Shown here in pieces: positions 1 through 6,756 of a stretch of 17,707 nt of DNA. Under the pieces are notes generated by a model that saw only the letters and a program-made list of their open reading frames with translations, did not search any database and was not told where the DNA came from. Source of the stretch: Lachnospiraceae bacterium UBA3785 (GTDB taxonomy: Bacteria; Bacillota; Clostridia; Lachnospirales; Lachnospiraceae); contig DFFD01000222.1 in NCBI GenBank assembly GCA_002369495.1, positions 1-17,707 of the forward strand, given 5' to 3'. The position numbers were made by a program, and so were the translations under genes. Numbering within the stretch: position 1 is the first letter of the stretch; every line of letters begins with the position of its first letter.

Positions 1-704
1 CGGCGGACGCGTTCGGCACGTTCGGTGCGGTGGATGCGGGCATTTTTGCGGATCTCTATGATTTCGAGAGGGATTTCCTCGACGACGCGCGCCGCTACTA
101 TGCGAATATCGTCGGCAAGTACGGAGTCCAGGTCCAGATGGCTCTGAAGAAGGCCGCAAAGCTTGACATCAAGATGATCTGCCCGCTGCACGGGCCGGTC
201 TGGCGCGAGAATATCGCGTGGCTCCTCAATAAGTACCAGAAATGGTCCACCTACACGCCGGACGAAGAGGGCATCGCCGTCTTCTACGGCTCGCTCTACG
301 GGCACACGGCTTCGGCGGCGGAGGCATTTGCGGCAAAACTCCGCGAGAAGGCCGGATGCGAGGTGAAGGTGTTCGATGTCTCGAAGACGCACGCTTCGAA
401 GCTCATCTCGGAGATCTGGCGGGTCGGCAAGATCGTCATTTTCTGCCCGACCTACAACAACGGGGTCTACCTGCCGGTGGATGCGCTGCTGCATGACATG
501 GCGGCGCTGGATGTGAAGAACCGCACGTTCGCGGTCGCGCAGAACGGCACGTGGGCGCCGGCGTCCGGCAAGCTGATTGTCGAGAAACTCTCCGCGCTGA
601 AGGGCGTCACAATCGTCGAGCCGATGCTGACGATCAAGAGCGCGCTCCACGAGGCGGATATGGCGGCGCTGGATGCGTTCGTCGACGCGGTGGCGGAGGC
701 GTAA
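1..704 (+). CDS. fprA: A-type flavodiiron protein (FprA family), 5' truncated
   Basis: This is the C-terminal 233 residues of a flavodiiron protein, a cytosolic enzyme that reduces O2 (or NO) with electrons from rubredoxin or NADH partners and protects anaerobes. The frame is open from base 3 with no start codon, so the 5' end lies outside the window. The first visible residues, ADAFGTFGAV, match the part of the beta-lactamase-like domain that supplies a diiron-bridging Asp. CPLHGPVWRE (near 178-207) carries the last His ligand. A flavodoxin domain starts near base 275; GSLYGHTASA forms the FMN phosphate loop and CPTYNNGVYLP the second FMN loop. The protein ends at the flavodoxin domain, as expected for the short FprA class without rubredoxin or reductase fusions. 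A GTG at 30 is internal and is not the start. The next gene is 190 nt away and need not be co-transcribed. Family call firm; O2 versus NO preference cannot be read from sequence. Confidence 0.93.
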   Translation, partial: ADAFGTFGAVDAGIFADLYDFERDFLDDARRYYANIVGKYGVQVQMALKKAAKLDIKMICPLHGPVWRENIAWLLNKYQKWSTYTPDEEGIAVFYGSLYGHTASAAEAFAAKLREKAGCEVKVFDVSKTHASKLISEIWRVGKIVIFCPTYNNGVYLPVDALLHDMAALDVKNRTFAVAQNGTWAPASGKLIVEKLSALKGVTIVEPMLTIKSALHEADMAALDAFVDAVAEA

Positions 705-709
705 GAGCG

Positions 710-734
710 CCGGAACCTCCTGGGAGGGTTCCGG
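710..734 (+). other. GC-rich stem-loop just after fprA
   Basis: An 8-bp perfect stem (CCGGAACC at 710-717 with GGTTCCGG at 727-734) encloses a 9-nt loop, starting 6 nt after the fprA stop. No T-run follows, so it is not a canonical intrinsic terminator. It could protect the 3' end of the fprA message or belong to the glnA leader. The GGTTCC arm resembles the adjacent repeat and may be a degenerate relative of it. Confidence 0.5.
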
Positions 735-735
735 G

Positions 736-807
736 AAAGCCACTTGGGACGGTTCTCAGGGAATCGGCTCTGATGAGCTGATTCTCAGGAACCGTCCCTG
801 CGGCTTT
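736..807. repeat. Palindromic GGGACGGTTC repeat, copy A
   Basis: This is a long imperfect inverted repeat. The outermost pair is AAAGCC (736-741) with GGCTTT (802-807). Inside it GGGACGGTTC (746-755) pairs with GAACCGTCCC (789-798). A mismatched 5x5 internal section follows, then a 10-bp stem (GAATCGGCTC with GAGCTGATTC, one G-T pair) closed by TGAT (771-774). The 21 bases at 787-807 are an exact reverse complement of 6757-6777 in copy B, so the two are members of one dispersed family. It lies between fprA and glnA and would form a strong hairpin in either transcript. No transposase gene is present in the window. Confidence 0.8.
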
Positions 808-895
808 AAGCGGCTTTCAGGGCGCGCTGCGTCCATTTGCCGGGAAGCTTTGCATTTTCATAAGAGCCTGGAATCAGGAGAAAGAAAGGTGTCAG

Positions 896-2230
896 ATGGG
901 AAAATATACAATGCAGGATATCATAAGGCTGGTCCGGGAGGAGGACGTCGCGTTCATCCGTCTTCAGTTCACGGACATTTTCGGGACGCTCAAGAACATC
1001 GCGGTGACCCCGAACCAGCTCCTGAAAGCGCTCTCCGGCAAGGTGATGTTCGACGGGTCGGCGATCGAGGGCTTCGCCCGGATCGAGGAATCCGACATGT
1101 TTCTGGTTCCTGACCTCGACACGTTCACGATCTTCCCGTGGCGGCCGAGCCAGGGGAAAGTCGCCAGGCTCATCTGCAATGTCCGCCGCACGGACGGGCA
1201 GCCGTTCGAGGGGGATTCCCGCTATGTCCTGATGCAGACGATCGCGGACGCCGCGAAGGACGGGTACACGTTCAAGGTCGGGTCCGAGTGCGAATTTTTC
1301 CTGTTCGAGACCGACGAGAACGGCAATCCGACCACCAACACCGGCGAGCAGGGCGGCTATTTCGACCTCGGACCGGTGGATTTCGGGGAAAATGCAAGGC
1401 GTGACATCGTCCTGAACCTGGAAGCGATGGATTTCGAGGTGGAATCCTCCCACCATGAAGGCGCACCGGCCCAGCACGAGGTCGATTTCCACTACGACGA
1501 GGCCCTCCGGGCCGCGGACAACCTGCAGACCTTCAAGCTGGCGGTCCGCACGATCGCACGCCAGCACGGCCTTCACGCGACCTTCATGCCCAAGCCGAAG
1601 ACGGGCGTGGACGGGTCCGGTATGCATCTCAATTTCTCGCTCTGGAAGGACGGGAGAAATATCTTTGCCGACGCGGAGGACCCGGAGCGGATCTCGGAGG
1701 ACGGGCTTTATTTTATCGGCGGGATCATGAAGCATATCCGCGGCATGAGCGCCGTTTTAAATCCGATCGTCAACTCCTACAAGCGGCTGGTGCCGGGGTA
1801 CGAGGCGCCGGTTTACATTTCCTGGGGCGAGGAGAACCGCAGCCCGCTCATCCGGATCCCCTACGCGGATGAGGAGGAGGACCGCCGCATCGAGCTCCGC
1901 AGCCCCGATCCGGCAGCCAATCCCTATCTCGCGCTGGCGGTCTGCCTGGCGGCAGGCCTCGACGGGATCCGCACGAGGACGGCGCCGCCGTCTCCGGTCA
2001 CGGGCAACATCTACAGGCTGAGCCGCGCGGAGCGGGAAGCCGCCGGCATAAGGATGCTGCCGGGGTCTCTCGCGGAGGCGCTGGACGAGCTCGCGAAAGA
2101 TCCGTTCATCTGCGGCATCCTGGGGCCGCACATCTATGAAAAATACACGGCCGACAAGCGCCACGAGTGGGAAGAATACTCCGCCGTGGTCACGGAATGG
2201 GAGATCGATCGCTGCCTGAACAGGATCTGA
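896..2230 (+). CDS. glnA: Glutamine synthetase type I (GSI-alpha)
   Basis: GlnA makes glutamine from glutamate, ammonia and ATP in the cytosol and is the entry point of nitrogen assimilation. The 444-residue product has the length of the Bacillus subtilis enzyme. Visible signatures are FDGSAIEGFARIEESDM (52-68), the metal-binding Glu pair in GSECEFF (129-135), HHEGAPAQHEVDF (186-198), KPKTGVDGSGMH (233-244, metal-binding His244), NSYKRLVPGYEAP (293-305, with flap Glu303) and NRSPLIRIP (314-322). Arg62, linked to feedback inhibition in the Bacillus enzyme, is present. The GSI-beta insertion and adenylylation Tyr motif are absent, so control is probably by feedback inhibition and transcription, not adenylylation. 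The ATG at 896 follows AAAGG (885-889) at 6 nt. HHEGAP and SWGEENRSP depart slightly from the more usual HHEVAP and SARNRSP. The ANTAR gene begins 21 nt downstream. Confidence 0.97.
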   Translation: MGKYTMQDIIRLVREEDVAFIRLQFTDIFGTLKNIAVTPNQLLKALSGKVMFDGSAIEGFARIEESDMFLVPDLDTFTIFPWRPSQGKVARLICNVRRTDGQPFEGDSRYVLMQTIADAAKDGYTFKVGSECEFFLFETDENGNPTTNTGEQGGYFDLGPVDFGENARRDIVLNLEAMDFEVESSHHEGAPAQHEVDFHYDEALRAADNLQTFKLAVRTIARQHGLHATFMPKPKTGVDGSGMHLNFSLWKDGRNIFADAEDPERISEDGLYFIGGIMKHIRGMSAVLNPIVNSYKRLVPGYEAPVYISWGEENRSPLIRIPYADEEEDRRIELRSPDPAANPYLALAVCLAAGLDGIRTRTAPPSPVTGNIYRLSRAEREAAGIRMLPGSLAEALDELAKDPFICGILGPHIYEKYTADKRHEWEEYSAVVTEWEIDRCLNRI

Positions 2231-2251
2231 CGGCGGAGCGGAGGTTTTCCC

Positions 2252-2797
2252 GTGGCAGATATCATCATTGTATTTCGAAAAATAGAGGAGGCGAGGAGCG
2301 TCCGCGCCGACTTTATCCGCTGGGGATTTTCGCCGCCGGCGGTGACGAGCTCCGGCATGCGGGCTCTCAGCCTGGCGGCGGGGATCAAGAAGGGGCTCAT
2401 CGTCTGCGGCTACAGGGCGGCGGATATCTCCTGGGCGGAGATTGCGGACAGCCTGCCTGCCGGCTTCGCCATGCTGCTGCTGGCGAGAGAACCTCTGCTC
2501 GCCGAGCCGCGCGACCAGGGGATCGCCTGCCTGCCGCTGTCGGTCAGGGGTGAAGAACTGAGGCAGGAGGCCGCCAGGCTCCTTGAGGAGCAGAAGCGGA
2601 GCGCCAGGAAGGGGCTCGCCCGGCCGGCAAGGTCCCGGGAGGACAGCGAGGCCATCGCGCGCGCCAAGGAGATCCTCATGGAGAAGAAACGGATGCGGGA
2701 GCCGGAGGCGCACCGTTACCTGCAGAAGACCGCCATGGAGACAGGCAGCACGCTCGTCGAGACTGCCTGTATGGTGCTGGAGCTCTTCGGACCTTAA
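2252..2797 (+). CDS. ANTAR-domain RNA-binding regulator with degenerate receiver (NitR-like)
   Basis: This is a 181-residue cytosolic regulator. Residues about 126-181 form an ANTAR domain, a helical module that binds paired RNA hairpins and causes antitermination; the recognisable core is AKEILMEKKRM followed by EAHRYLQKTAME. Residues 1-115 have the size and beta-alpha rhythm of a receiver domain, but the acidic pocket is missing and the usual phospho-Asp position reads VCGYR (Gly53), so phosphorylation is unlikely. A helical linker (about 100-125) joins the halves. The GTG start at 2252 is supported by GGAGG (2240-2244) with 7 nt spacing. It lies 21 nt after glnA, almost certainly in the same transcript. 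As I recall, an ANTAR antiterminator called NitR sits after glnA in a solventogenic Clostridium and controls nitrogen genes. A similar role, perhaps autoregulation of glnA, is inference. Confidence 0.87.
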   Translation: MADIIIVFRKIEEARSVRADFIRWGFSPPAVTSSGMRALSLAAGIKKGLIVCGYRAADISWAEIADSLPAGFAMLLLAREPLLAEPRDQGIACLPLSVRGEELRQEAARLLEEQKRSARKGLARPARSREDSEAIARAKEILMEKKRMREPEAHRYLQKTAMETGSTLVETACMVLELFGP

Positions 2798-2801
2798 GGT
2801 A

Positions 2802-2831
2802 TTGCATTATTTTTATAACTGATGCTAGAAT
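2802..2831 (+). promoter_or_regulatory. Promoter for the HicB-like / two-component operon
   Basis: TTGCAT (2802-2807) and TAGAAT (2826-2831) are separated by 18 nt, with a TG extension one base before the -10. They lie just after the ANTAR gene stop, in an AT-rich patch that contrasts with the GC-rich coding sequence. The predicted start is near 2838. The leader contains a small hairpin (GGCC, GCAA tetraloop, GGCC at 2843-2854) before the ribosome binding site. Confidence 0.65.
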
Positions 2832-2870
2832 AGATGAAGAGAGGCCGCAAGGCCATTTTCAGGAGGTCAC

Positions 2871-3149
2871 ATGAAATTCACATATCCCGCGAAATTCAGA
2901 AAACTGGAAGACGGAAGCTTCGAGGGCGTGTCCGTCGATCTTGCCGGATGCAGGGCGGTCGGATTTGATCTCGACAATGCAGTCCGGAACCTGGTCGAGG
3001 AGACGGCGGAGTGGATCCGCTTTGAGCTCTCCGAGGATGAGCCGCACCTGCCGCCGGTCACGGATATCGAGGACGTCGAGGCGGAGGAAGGAGAGATCGT
3101 GCTGAACGTCGCCGCCAATGTGCGGTTTTTCGACGGCTGGGACGAATAA
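2871..3149 (+). CDS. HicB-family (type II antitoxin-like) protein, no HicA partner
   Basis: The 92-residue protein resembles the N-terminal fold of HicB antitoxins: MKFTYPAKF, then a Gly-containing strand (EDGSFEGVSVDL), then AGCRAVGFDLDNAV and a helix ending near residue 51. This matches the HicB pattern of a YPA strand, an acidic turn, DLPGC and a following helix. The C-terminal 40 residues are very acidic and contain no clear helix-turn-helix or ribbon-helix-helix, so DNA binding is not evident. A full AGGAGGT (2861-2867) lies 3 nt before ATG 2871, suggesting strong translation. No HicA toxin (a small dsRBD-like protein of about 60 residues) is encoded on either side. It is the first gene after the promoter, and the response regulator begins 15 nt later. 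It may be a solitary antitoxin-fold protein recruited to another role; that role is unknown. Confidence 0.7.
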   Translation: MKFTYPAKFRKLEDGSFEGVSVDLAGCRAVGFDLDNAVRNLVEETAEWIRFELSEDEPHLPPVTDIEDVEAEEGEIVLNVAANVRFFDGWDE

Positions 3150-3164
3150 GGAAGGCGGAGCGTT

Positions 3165-3869
3165 TTGATCAGGATAGCTGTTGTTGAGGATGAGGACGGG
3201 AGCGCTGAGCAGCTTCAGGCGTTTCTGGCAAGGTACGAGAGGGAGCTCGGCGTACAGATAAAGGCCGAGAGGTTTCGGGACGGCGACGAGATCGCGGACA
3301 GCTACAAGGGCAGCTTTGATATCATTCTGATGGACATCCAGATGCATTTTATGGACGGGATGACCGCCGCGGAGAAGATCCGCCGTCTGGACCGGAAAGT
3401 CGTCATCATGTTCATCACCAACCGGATCGATTACGCGATCCGGGGCTACGAGGTGGACGCGGTCGATTATGTGCTGAAGCCGGTCTCCTATTTTGCGTTT
3501 AAGGAGAAGCTCGCGCGCGCGATCGAGCGGGCTGAGAAGGGCGGGGGCCGCATGCTGCTCATTCCTCTTGCATCCGGGTATGTGCGCGTGCGCACGGACG
3601 AAGTCTTTTATATCGAGAGTGAAGGCCATACGCTCGTCTACCACACAAAAGGCGGCGAATACCGTACCCGCGGAAAGATGGCGGAGATTGAGGCGGAGCT
3701 GGCGCATTCCGGCTTTTTCCGCTGCAACAAAGGCTACCTGGTGAACCTGATGCACATCGACGGCATCGACGGCAATATCTGCCTGGTGGGAAATGAAAAG
3801 CTCCTCGTGAGCCGCGCCAGAAAGAGCGAATTCATGGCAGCGCTGGCCGAATATATCGGGACCACATAA
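3165..3869 (+). CDS. LytTR-family response regulator (AgrA/LytR type)
   Basis: The 234-residue regulator has an N-terminal receiver (1-120) with acidic residues EDED at 8-11, phospho-acceptor Asp57 in ILMDIQM, Thr85 and Lys105 (VLKPV). All active residues are present. Residues about 130-232 form a LytTR DNA-binding domain, recognisable from VRVRTDEVFYIES, GKMAEIEAEL, FFRCNKGYLVNL and the Ser-Arg pair near the end. Such proteins bind direct repeats upstream of target promoters and are phosphorylated by partner GHKL kinases, here the next gene 12 nt downstream. The start is TTG at 3165, since AGGCGGAG (3153-3160) is placed correctly for it and no ATG or GTG precedes the conserved IRIAVVEDE strand. 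The weak start codon may lower expression relative to the well-initiated HicB-like gene ahead. Family assignment firm; targets unknown. Confidence 0.93.
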   Translation: MIRIAVVEDEDGSAEQLQAFLARYERELGVQIKAERFRDGDEIADSYKGSFDIILMDIQMHFMDGMTAAEKIRRLDRKVVIMFITNRIDYAIRGYEVDAVDYVLKPVSYFAFKEKLARAIERAEKGGGRMLLIPLASGYVRVRTDEVFYIESEGHTLVYHTKGGEYRTRGKMAEIEAELAHSGFFRCNKGYLVNLMHIDGIDGNICLVGNEKLLVSRARKSEFMAALAEYIGTT

Positions 3870-3881
3870 AAAGGAGCGTAC

Positions 3882-5204
3882 ATGAACGGAACAGTCGTTG
3901 CACAGGACATACCGCGTTTTCTGACCGCGTTCTCCGAATGGATCGCGGTTATGGTCATGTGCTCCTTTTTCCCGCTGCGGAACAAAAAGCCGGTCTTCTT
4001 CCTGAAGGCGGTCCTGTTTCTCGTCCTGCAGACGGTTTTTCTCGAAGCGACGGCGGATGTGCCGAAGGCGCTGTGGCTCCTCTGCATGGCGCTGGCGGTA
4101 TCCTTCATGGGGTTTTTCCTGGACAGTGCCTGCGACATCAAGCCCGCGGTCATCTTCTATTACACGATGGCAGCCTTCATCTCGGCGGAATTCGCCGCCT
4201 CCTTTGAGTGGCAGATCGAGTATTTCTTCCTGGGCTTTCCGCCGGGGCTGGAGACCTACCGGATCGTGACGGCGCTTCTCATCAATATCGCGGTGGCATC
4301 CGTCTGCCGCTGGCTTCTCAGCAAGGCAAATCCGCGGTTCATCGCGTCGATCACCTGGCGGGAGGCCGTGGGCGCATTTCTGATCGCGATGCTGACCTTT
4401 ATCATTTCCAATATCAGCTTTGTCACAACGGACACGCCGTTCTCGGTGCAGTTCCCCATGGACGTCTTCGGGCTCCGGTCCATGGTGGACCTGGCCGGCA
4501 TCGCCATCCTGTTCGCCCACCAGAGTCGGATCTCCGAGCTTCTGGCGGAGCGGGAAGCGGCGGCCGTGAACGCGGCGCTGAACGCCCAGTATGAGCAGTA
4601 CCGGAGCTATCAGCAGGGCATCGAGCTGGTCAACATCAAGTATCACGACCTGAAGCACCAGATCGCGGGCATGCGGGCCGAGATGGATCCCGGGAAGCGG
4701 GAAAAGTGGCTTGAGCAGCTCGAGGAGGAGCTGGAGGATTTCCGGCCGGAGCAGCAGACAGGGAACGCCGTCCTCGACACGCTGATCGCCGGAAAGACGG
4801 CCGTCATGCGGAAAAATAAAATCAAGTTCACCTGCGTCGCGGACGGCAGCCTGCTGGGCGATATCCATGTGACGGACATCTGCTCGATCTTCGGAAACGC
4901 GCTGGACAACGCGATCGAGAGCGTTGTCCAGGAGCCGGACCCGGAGCGGCGGCTCATCCATCTTACGGTGACGGAGCGGAACGGGTTTTTATTTATCATG
5001 ATGGCCAATTACTGCCGGACGGAGGTGGCCTTTGAAAACGGCCTGCCGGTCTCCTCAAAAGCGGACAGGAAGAATCACGGCTACGGCCTGCGCAGCATCC
5101 GCCACGCGGTCCGGAAATATGACGGGACGCTCACGACCATGGTCCGGAACAACGCATTTGAGCTCAAGATCCTGATCCCGCTCAGGAAGGCAGGCACCGT
5201 ATGA
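3882..5204 (+). CDS. AgrC-like GHKL sensor histidine kinase
   Basis: This is a 440-residue membrane kinase. The first 215 residues hold six or seven hydrophobic segments (near 13-30, 38-55, 64-80, 88-106, 127-145, 161-180 and 201-213) with no extracellular sensor domain, as in peptide-sensing AgrC/ComD-type kinases. A coiled-coil stretch follows, then the dimerisation segment IKYHDLKHQI with phospho-acceptor His255. The ATPase domain has an N-box (FGNALDNAIE, 337-346) and a G-box (NHGYGLRSI, 398-406). ATG 3882 follows AAAGGAG (3869-3875). It pairs with the LytTR regulator upstream and overlaps the next gene by 4 nt (ATGA), so all three are translated together. No agrB or agrD is visible nearby; the signal may be encoded elsewhere or may not be a peptide. 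Kinase call firm, ligand unknown. Confidence 0.93.
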   Translation: MNGTVVAQDIPRFLTAFSEWIAVMVMCSFFPLRNKKPVFFLKAVLFLVLQTVFLEATADVPKALWLLCMALAVSFMGFFLDSACDIKPAVIFYYTMAAFISAEFAASFEWQIEYFFLGFPPGLETYRIVTALLINIAVASVCRWLLSKANPRFIASITWREAVGAFLIAMLTFIISNISFVTTDTPFSVQFPMDVFGLRSMVDLAGIAILFAHQSRISELLAEREAAAVNAALNAQYEQYRSYQQGIELVNIKYHDLKHQIAGMRAEMDPGKREKWLEQLEEELEDFRPEQQTGNAVLDTLIAGKTAVMRKNKIKFTCVADGSLLGDIHVTDICSIFGNALDNAIESVVQEPDPERRLIHLTVTERNGFLFIMMANYCRTEVAFENGLPVSSKADRKNHGYGLRSIRHAVRKYDGTLTTMVRNNAFELKILIPLRKAGTV

Positions 5205-5890
5205 GCGGCGGATTCCGCGCCAGGCTCGGGGGCCTGATCCCGCATCATGTGGGAAATGAAACCCTGCTCCGCCTCTGGGACGCCGCCTCGAAGCGGGCGG
5301 GCAGGCCGGCAGCCGGGGAAATGCGCGCCATGAGGGCCGCCTTCCGGACCCATCTGGACCGGATCGGGCGGGACGGCGGCTTCATAGAGGACCAGAAAAA
5401 CTACACGGACATGCACTACGGCCGGGTGAGCATGGCCTATGCGGGCTGCGAGATCATCGCGGTGTTCAACGCGCTCTCGCATCTGACCGGCCGGCTGCCG
5501 CGGCTCGACCGCCTGATCGCCGCTTTCTTAAAGAGCGGGGTGAGCTTTAACGGGCGCTTCGGCACGTCGCCGCTCGCGATCGTGCGGTTTTTAAGAAGAG
5601 CGGGATTTAACGCGGAGCCGGCGTTCAGCCGGGCTTCTATGGAGGAGCTGTCGCGCCGCGCGGGAGCGCTCATCCTTACTTACTACAATGACGGGGATGA
5701 TATCGGCGCGATGGTGCATACGGTTTTCATTTCCAGGGAAAATGACCTGTTCACCGCCCACAACGCGAGGCCGGAGGGGGTTCCGGGGCCGCGGGCGGGG
5801 ACATTTTCGGAGCTGCTTGCGGGACTCGCCGGCGGAAAAGCGCGGGAGATCCTGCTGATCGGGATCGAAAAAAGACATGAAGGAGAATGA
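5201..5890 (+). CDS. Putative cytosolic cysteine peptidase-like protein (C39/papain-like Cys-His-Asn)
   Basis: I do not recognise a named family. The 229-residue protein has no signal peptide or membrane segment. Its core reads HYGRVSMAYAGCEIIAVFNAL (residues 72-92, with Cys83 at the start of a helix), then MVHTVFIS (His173), then TAHNARPEG (Asn188). Cys followed by a helix, and a later His then Asn on beta strands, is the order and spacing of papain-fold and C39-like peptidases or transglutaminase-like enzymes. RFGTSPLAIVRFLRRAGF (119-136) fits the middle of such a fold. The ATG at 5201 overlaps the kinase stop, so it is translationally coupled to the two-component system and probably belongs to the same pathway. 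Peptide processing or amide transfer is inference; an inactive fold is possible. It ends 1 nt before the methyltransferase start. Confidence 0.55.
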   Translation: MSGGFRARLGGLIPHHVGNETLLRLWDAASKRAGRPAAGEMRAMRAAFRTHLDRIGRDGGFIEDQKNYTDMHYGRVSMAYAGCEIIAVFNALSHLTGRLPRLDRLIAAFLKSGVSFNGRFGTSPLAIVRFLRRAGFNAEPAFSRASMEELSRRAGALILTYYNDGDDIGAMVHTVFISRENDLFTAHNARPEGVPGPRAGTFSELLAGLAGGKAREILLIGIEKRHEGE

Positions 5891-5891
5891 C

Positions 5892-6752
5892 ATGTGGATC
5901 GCAGACGGATGGAAGGATTATGAAGTGCTGGACGCCTCGCGCGGCGAGAAGCTGGAGCGCTGGGGAAAATACACGCTGGTGCGGCCGGACCCGCAGGTGA
6001 TCTGGGATACGCCGAGGAGGCGGCCTGAGTGGCGGAAGCCGGACGGGCATTACACGAGAAGCGCGAAGGGCGGCGGAGAATGGGACGTCAAGGACCTCCC
6101 GGAGTCCTGGCAGATCTCCTACGGGGAGCTCAATTTCCAGCTGAAACCGCTGGGCTTCAAGCATACGGGGCTCTTCCCGGAGCAGGCGGTGAACTGGGAC
6201 TGGTTCTCGGGGCTCATCCGGGACGCCGGGCGGCCGGTAAAAGTCCTGAACCTCTTTGCGTACACGGGCGGCGCGACGCTGGCGGCGCTCGCGGCCGGCG
6301 CTTCGGTCACGCATGTGGACGCCTCGAAGGGCATGGTCGGCTGGGCAAAGGAAAATGCCGCCGCCTCAGGCCTCGCCGACCGGAACGTGCGCTGGCTTGT
6401 CGACGACTGCACCAAGTTCGTGCAGCGGGAGATCCGCCGCGGGAACACCTATGACGCAATCATCCTGGATCCGCCTTCCTACGGGCGCGGCCCGAAGGGG
6501 GAGGTCTGGAAGATCGAGGAGACAATCTGGCCCCTACTTGTGCTGCTCGCGGACGTGCTCTCAGAGAAGCCGCTCTTTGTGCTGCTCAATTCCTACACGA
6601 CCGGGCTGCAGCCGGGGACCATGAGCTATATGCTCTCCTCCGCACTGAAAATGAAAAAACCCGCGCACGTCGAAGCCGGCGAGATCGGGCTTCCGGTCGC
6701 GGAGAGCTCCCTGGTGCTGCCGTGCGGGTGCGCGGGGAGAGTAGTCTTTTAA
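5892..6752 (+). CDS. Class I SAM-dependent methyltransferase (RlmI/PF10672-like)
   Basis: The protein has 286 residues from ATG 5892, chosen because AAGGAG (5880-5885) sits 6 nt before it; an in-frame ATG at 5877 lies ahead of that site and overlaps the previous gene. The SAM-binding Rossmann core has motif I VLNLFAYTGGATLAA (118-132), the acidic end of strand 2 in HVDASK (141-146) and motif IV LDPPSYGRGP (192-201). This resembles the RlmI-type large-subunit rRNA methyltransferase group common in Firmicutes, but the N-terminal PUA domain of RlmI is absent, so target and position are uncertain. DPPSYGRGPKGE typifies a conserved clostridial subfamily. It is tightly coupled to the preceding gene (1 nt gap), although its role is probably housekeeping. 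The product is likely cytosolic. Fold firm, substrate inferred. Confidence 0.85.
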   Translation: MWIADGWKDYEVLDASRGEKLERWGKYTLVRPDPQVIWDTPRRRPEWRKPDGHYTRSAKGGGEWDVKDLPESWQISYGELNFQLKPLGFKHTGLFPEQAVNWDWFSGLIRDAGRPVKVLNLFAYTGGATLAALAAGASVTHVDASKGMVGWAKENAAASGLADRNVRWLVDDCTKFVQREIRRGNTYDAIILDPPSYGRGPKGEVWKIEETIWPLLVLLADVLSEKPLFVLLNSYTTGLQPGTMSYMLSSALKMKKPAHVEAGEIGLPVAESSLVLPCGCAGRVVF

Positions 6753-6756
6753 AAAG

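Noticed and set aside
837..864. A glnA promoter TTGCCG-16-CATAAG
   Set aside because: Both boxes are poor, the spacer is short, and there is no supporting extended -10.
808..895. ANTAR-type twin hexaloop hairpins in the glnA leader
   Set aside because: No two adjacent stems with six-base loops having A first and G fourth could be found; only short or four-base-loop hairpins such as CCTG-GAAT-CAGG.
2798..2870. A small AgrD-like signal peptide gene before the two-component operon
   Set aside because: The gap is only 73 nt, taken up by the promoter and ribosome site, with no short frame having a start and ribosome site.
2859..4961. A 700-codon open frame on the - strand opposite the two-component genes
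   Set aside because: It lies antisense to three well-supported genes, has no recognisable domains and is rich in Arg/Asp/His, as expected from the reverse reading of GC-rich codons.
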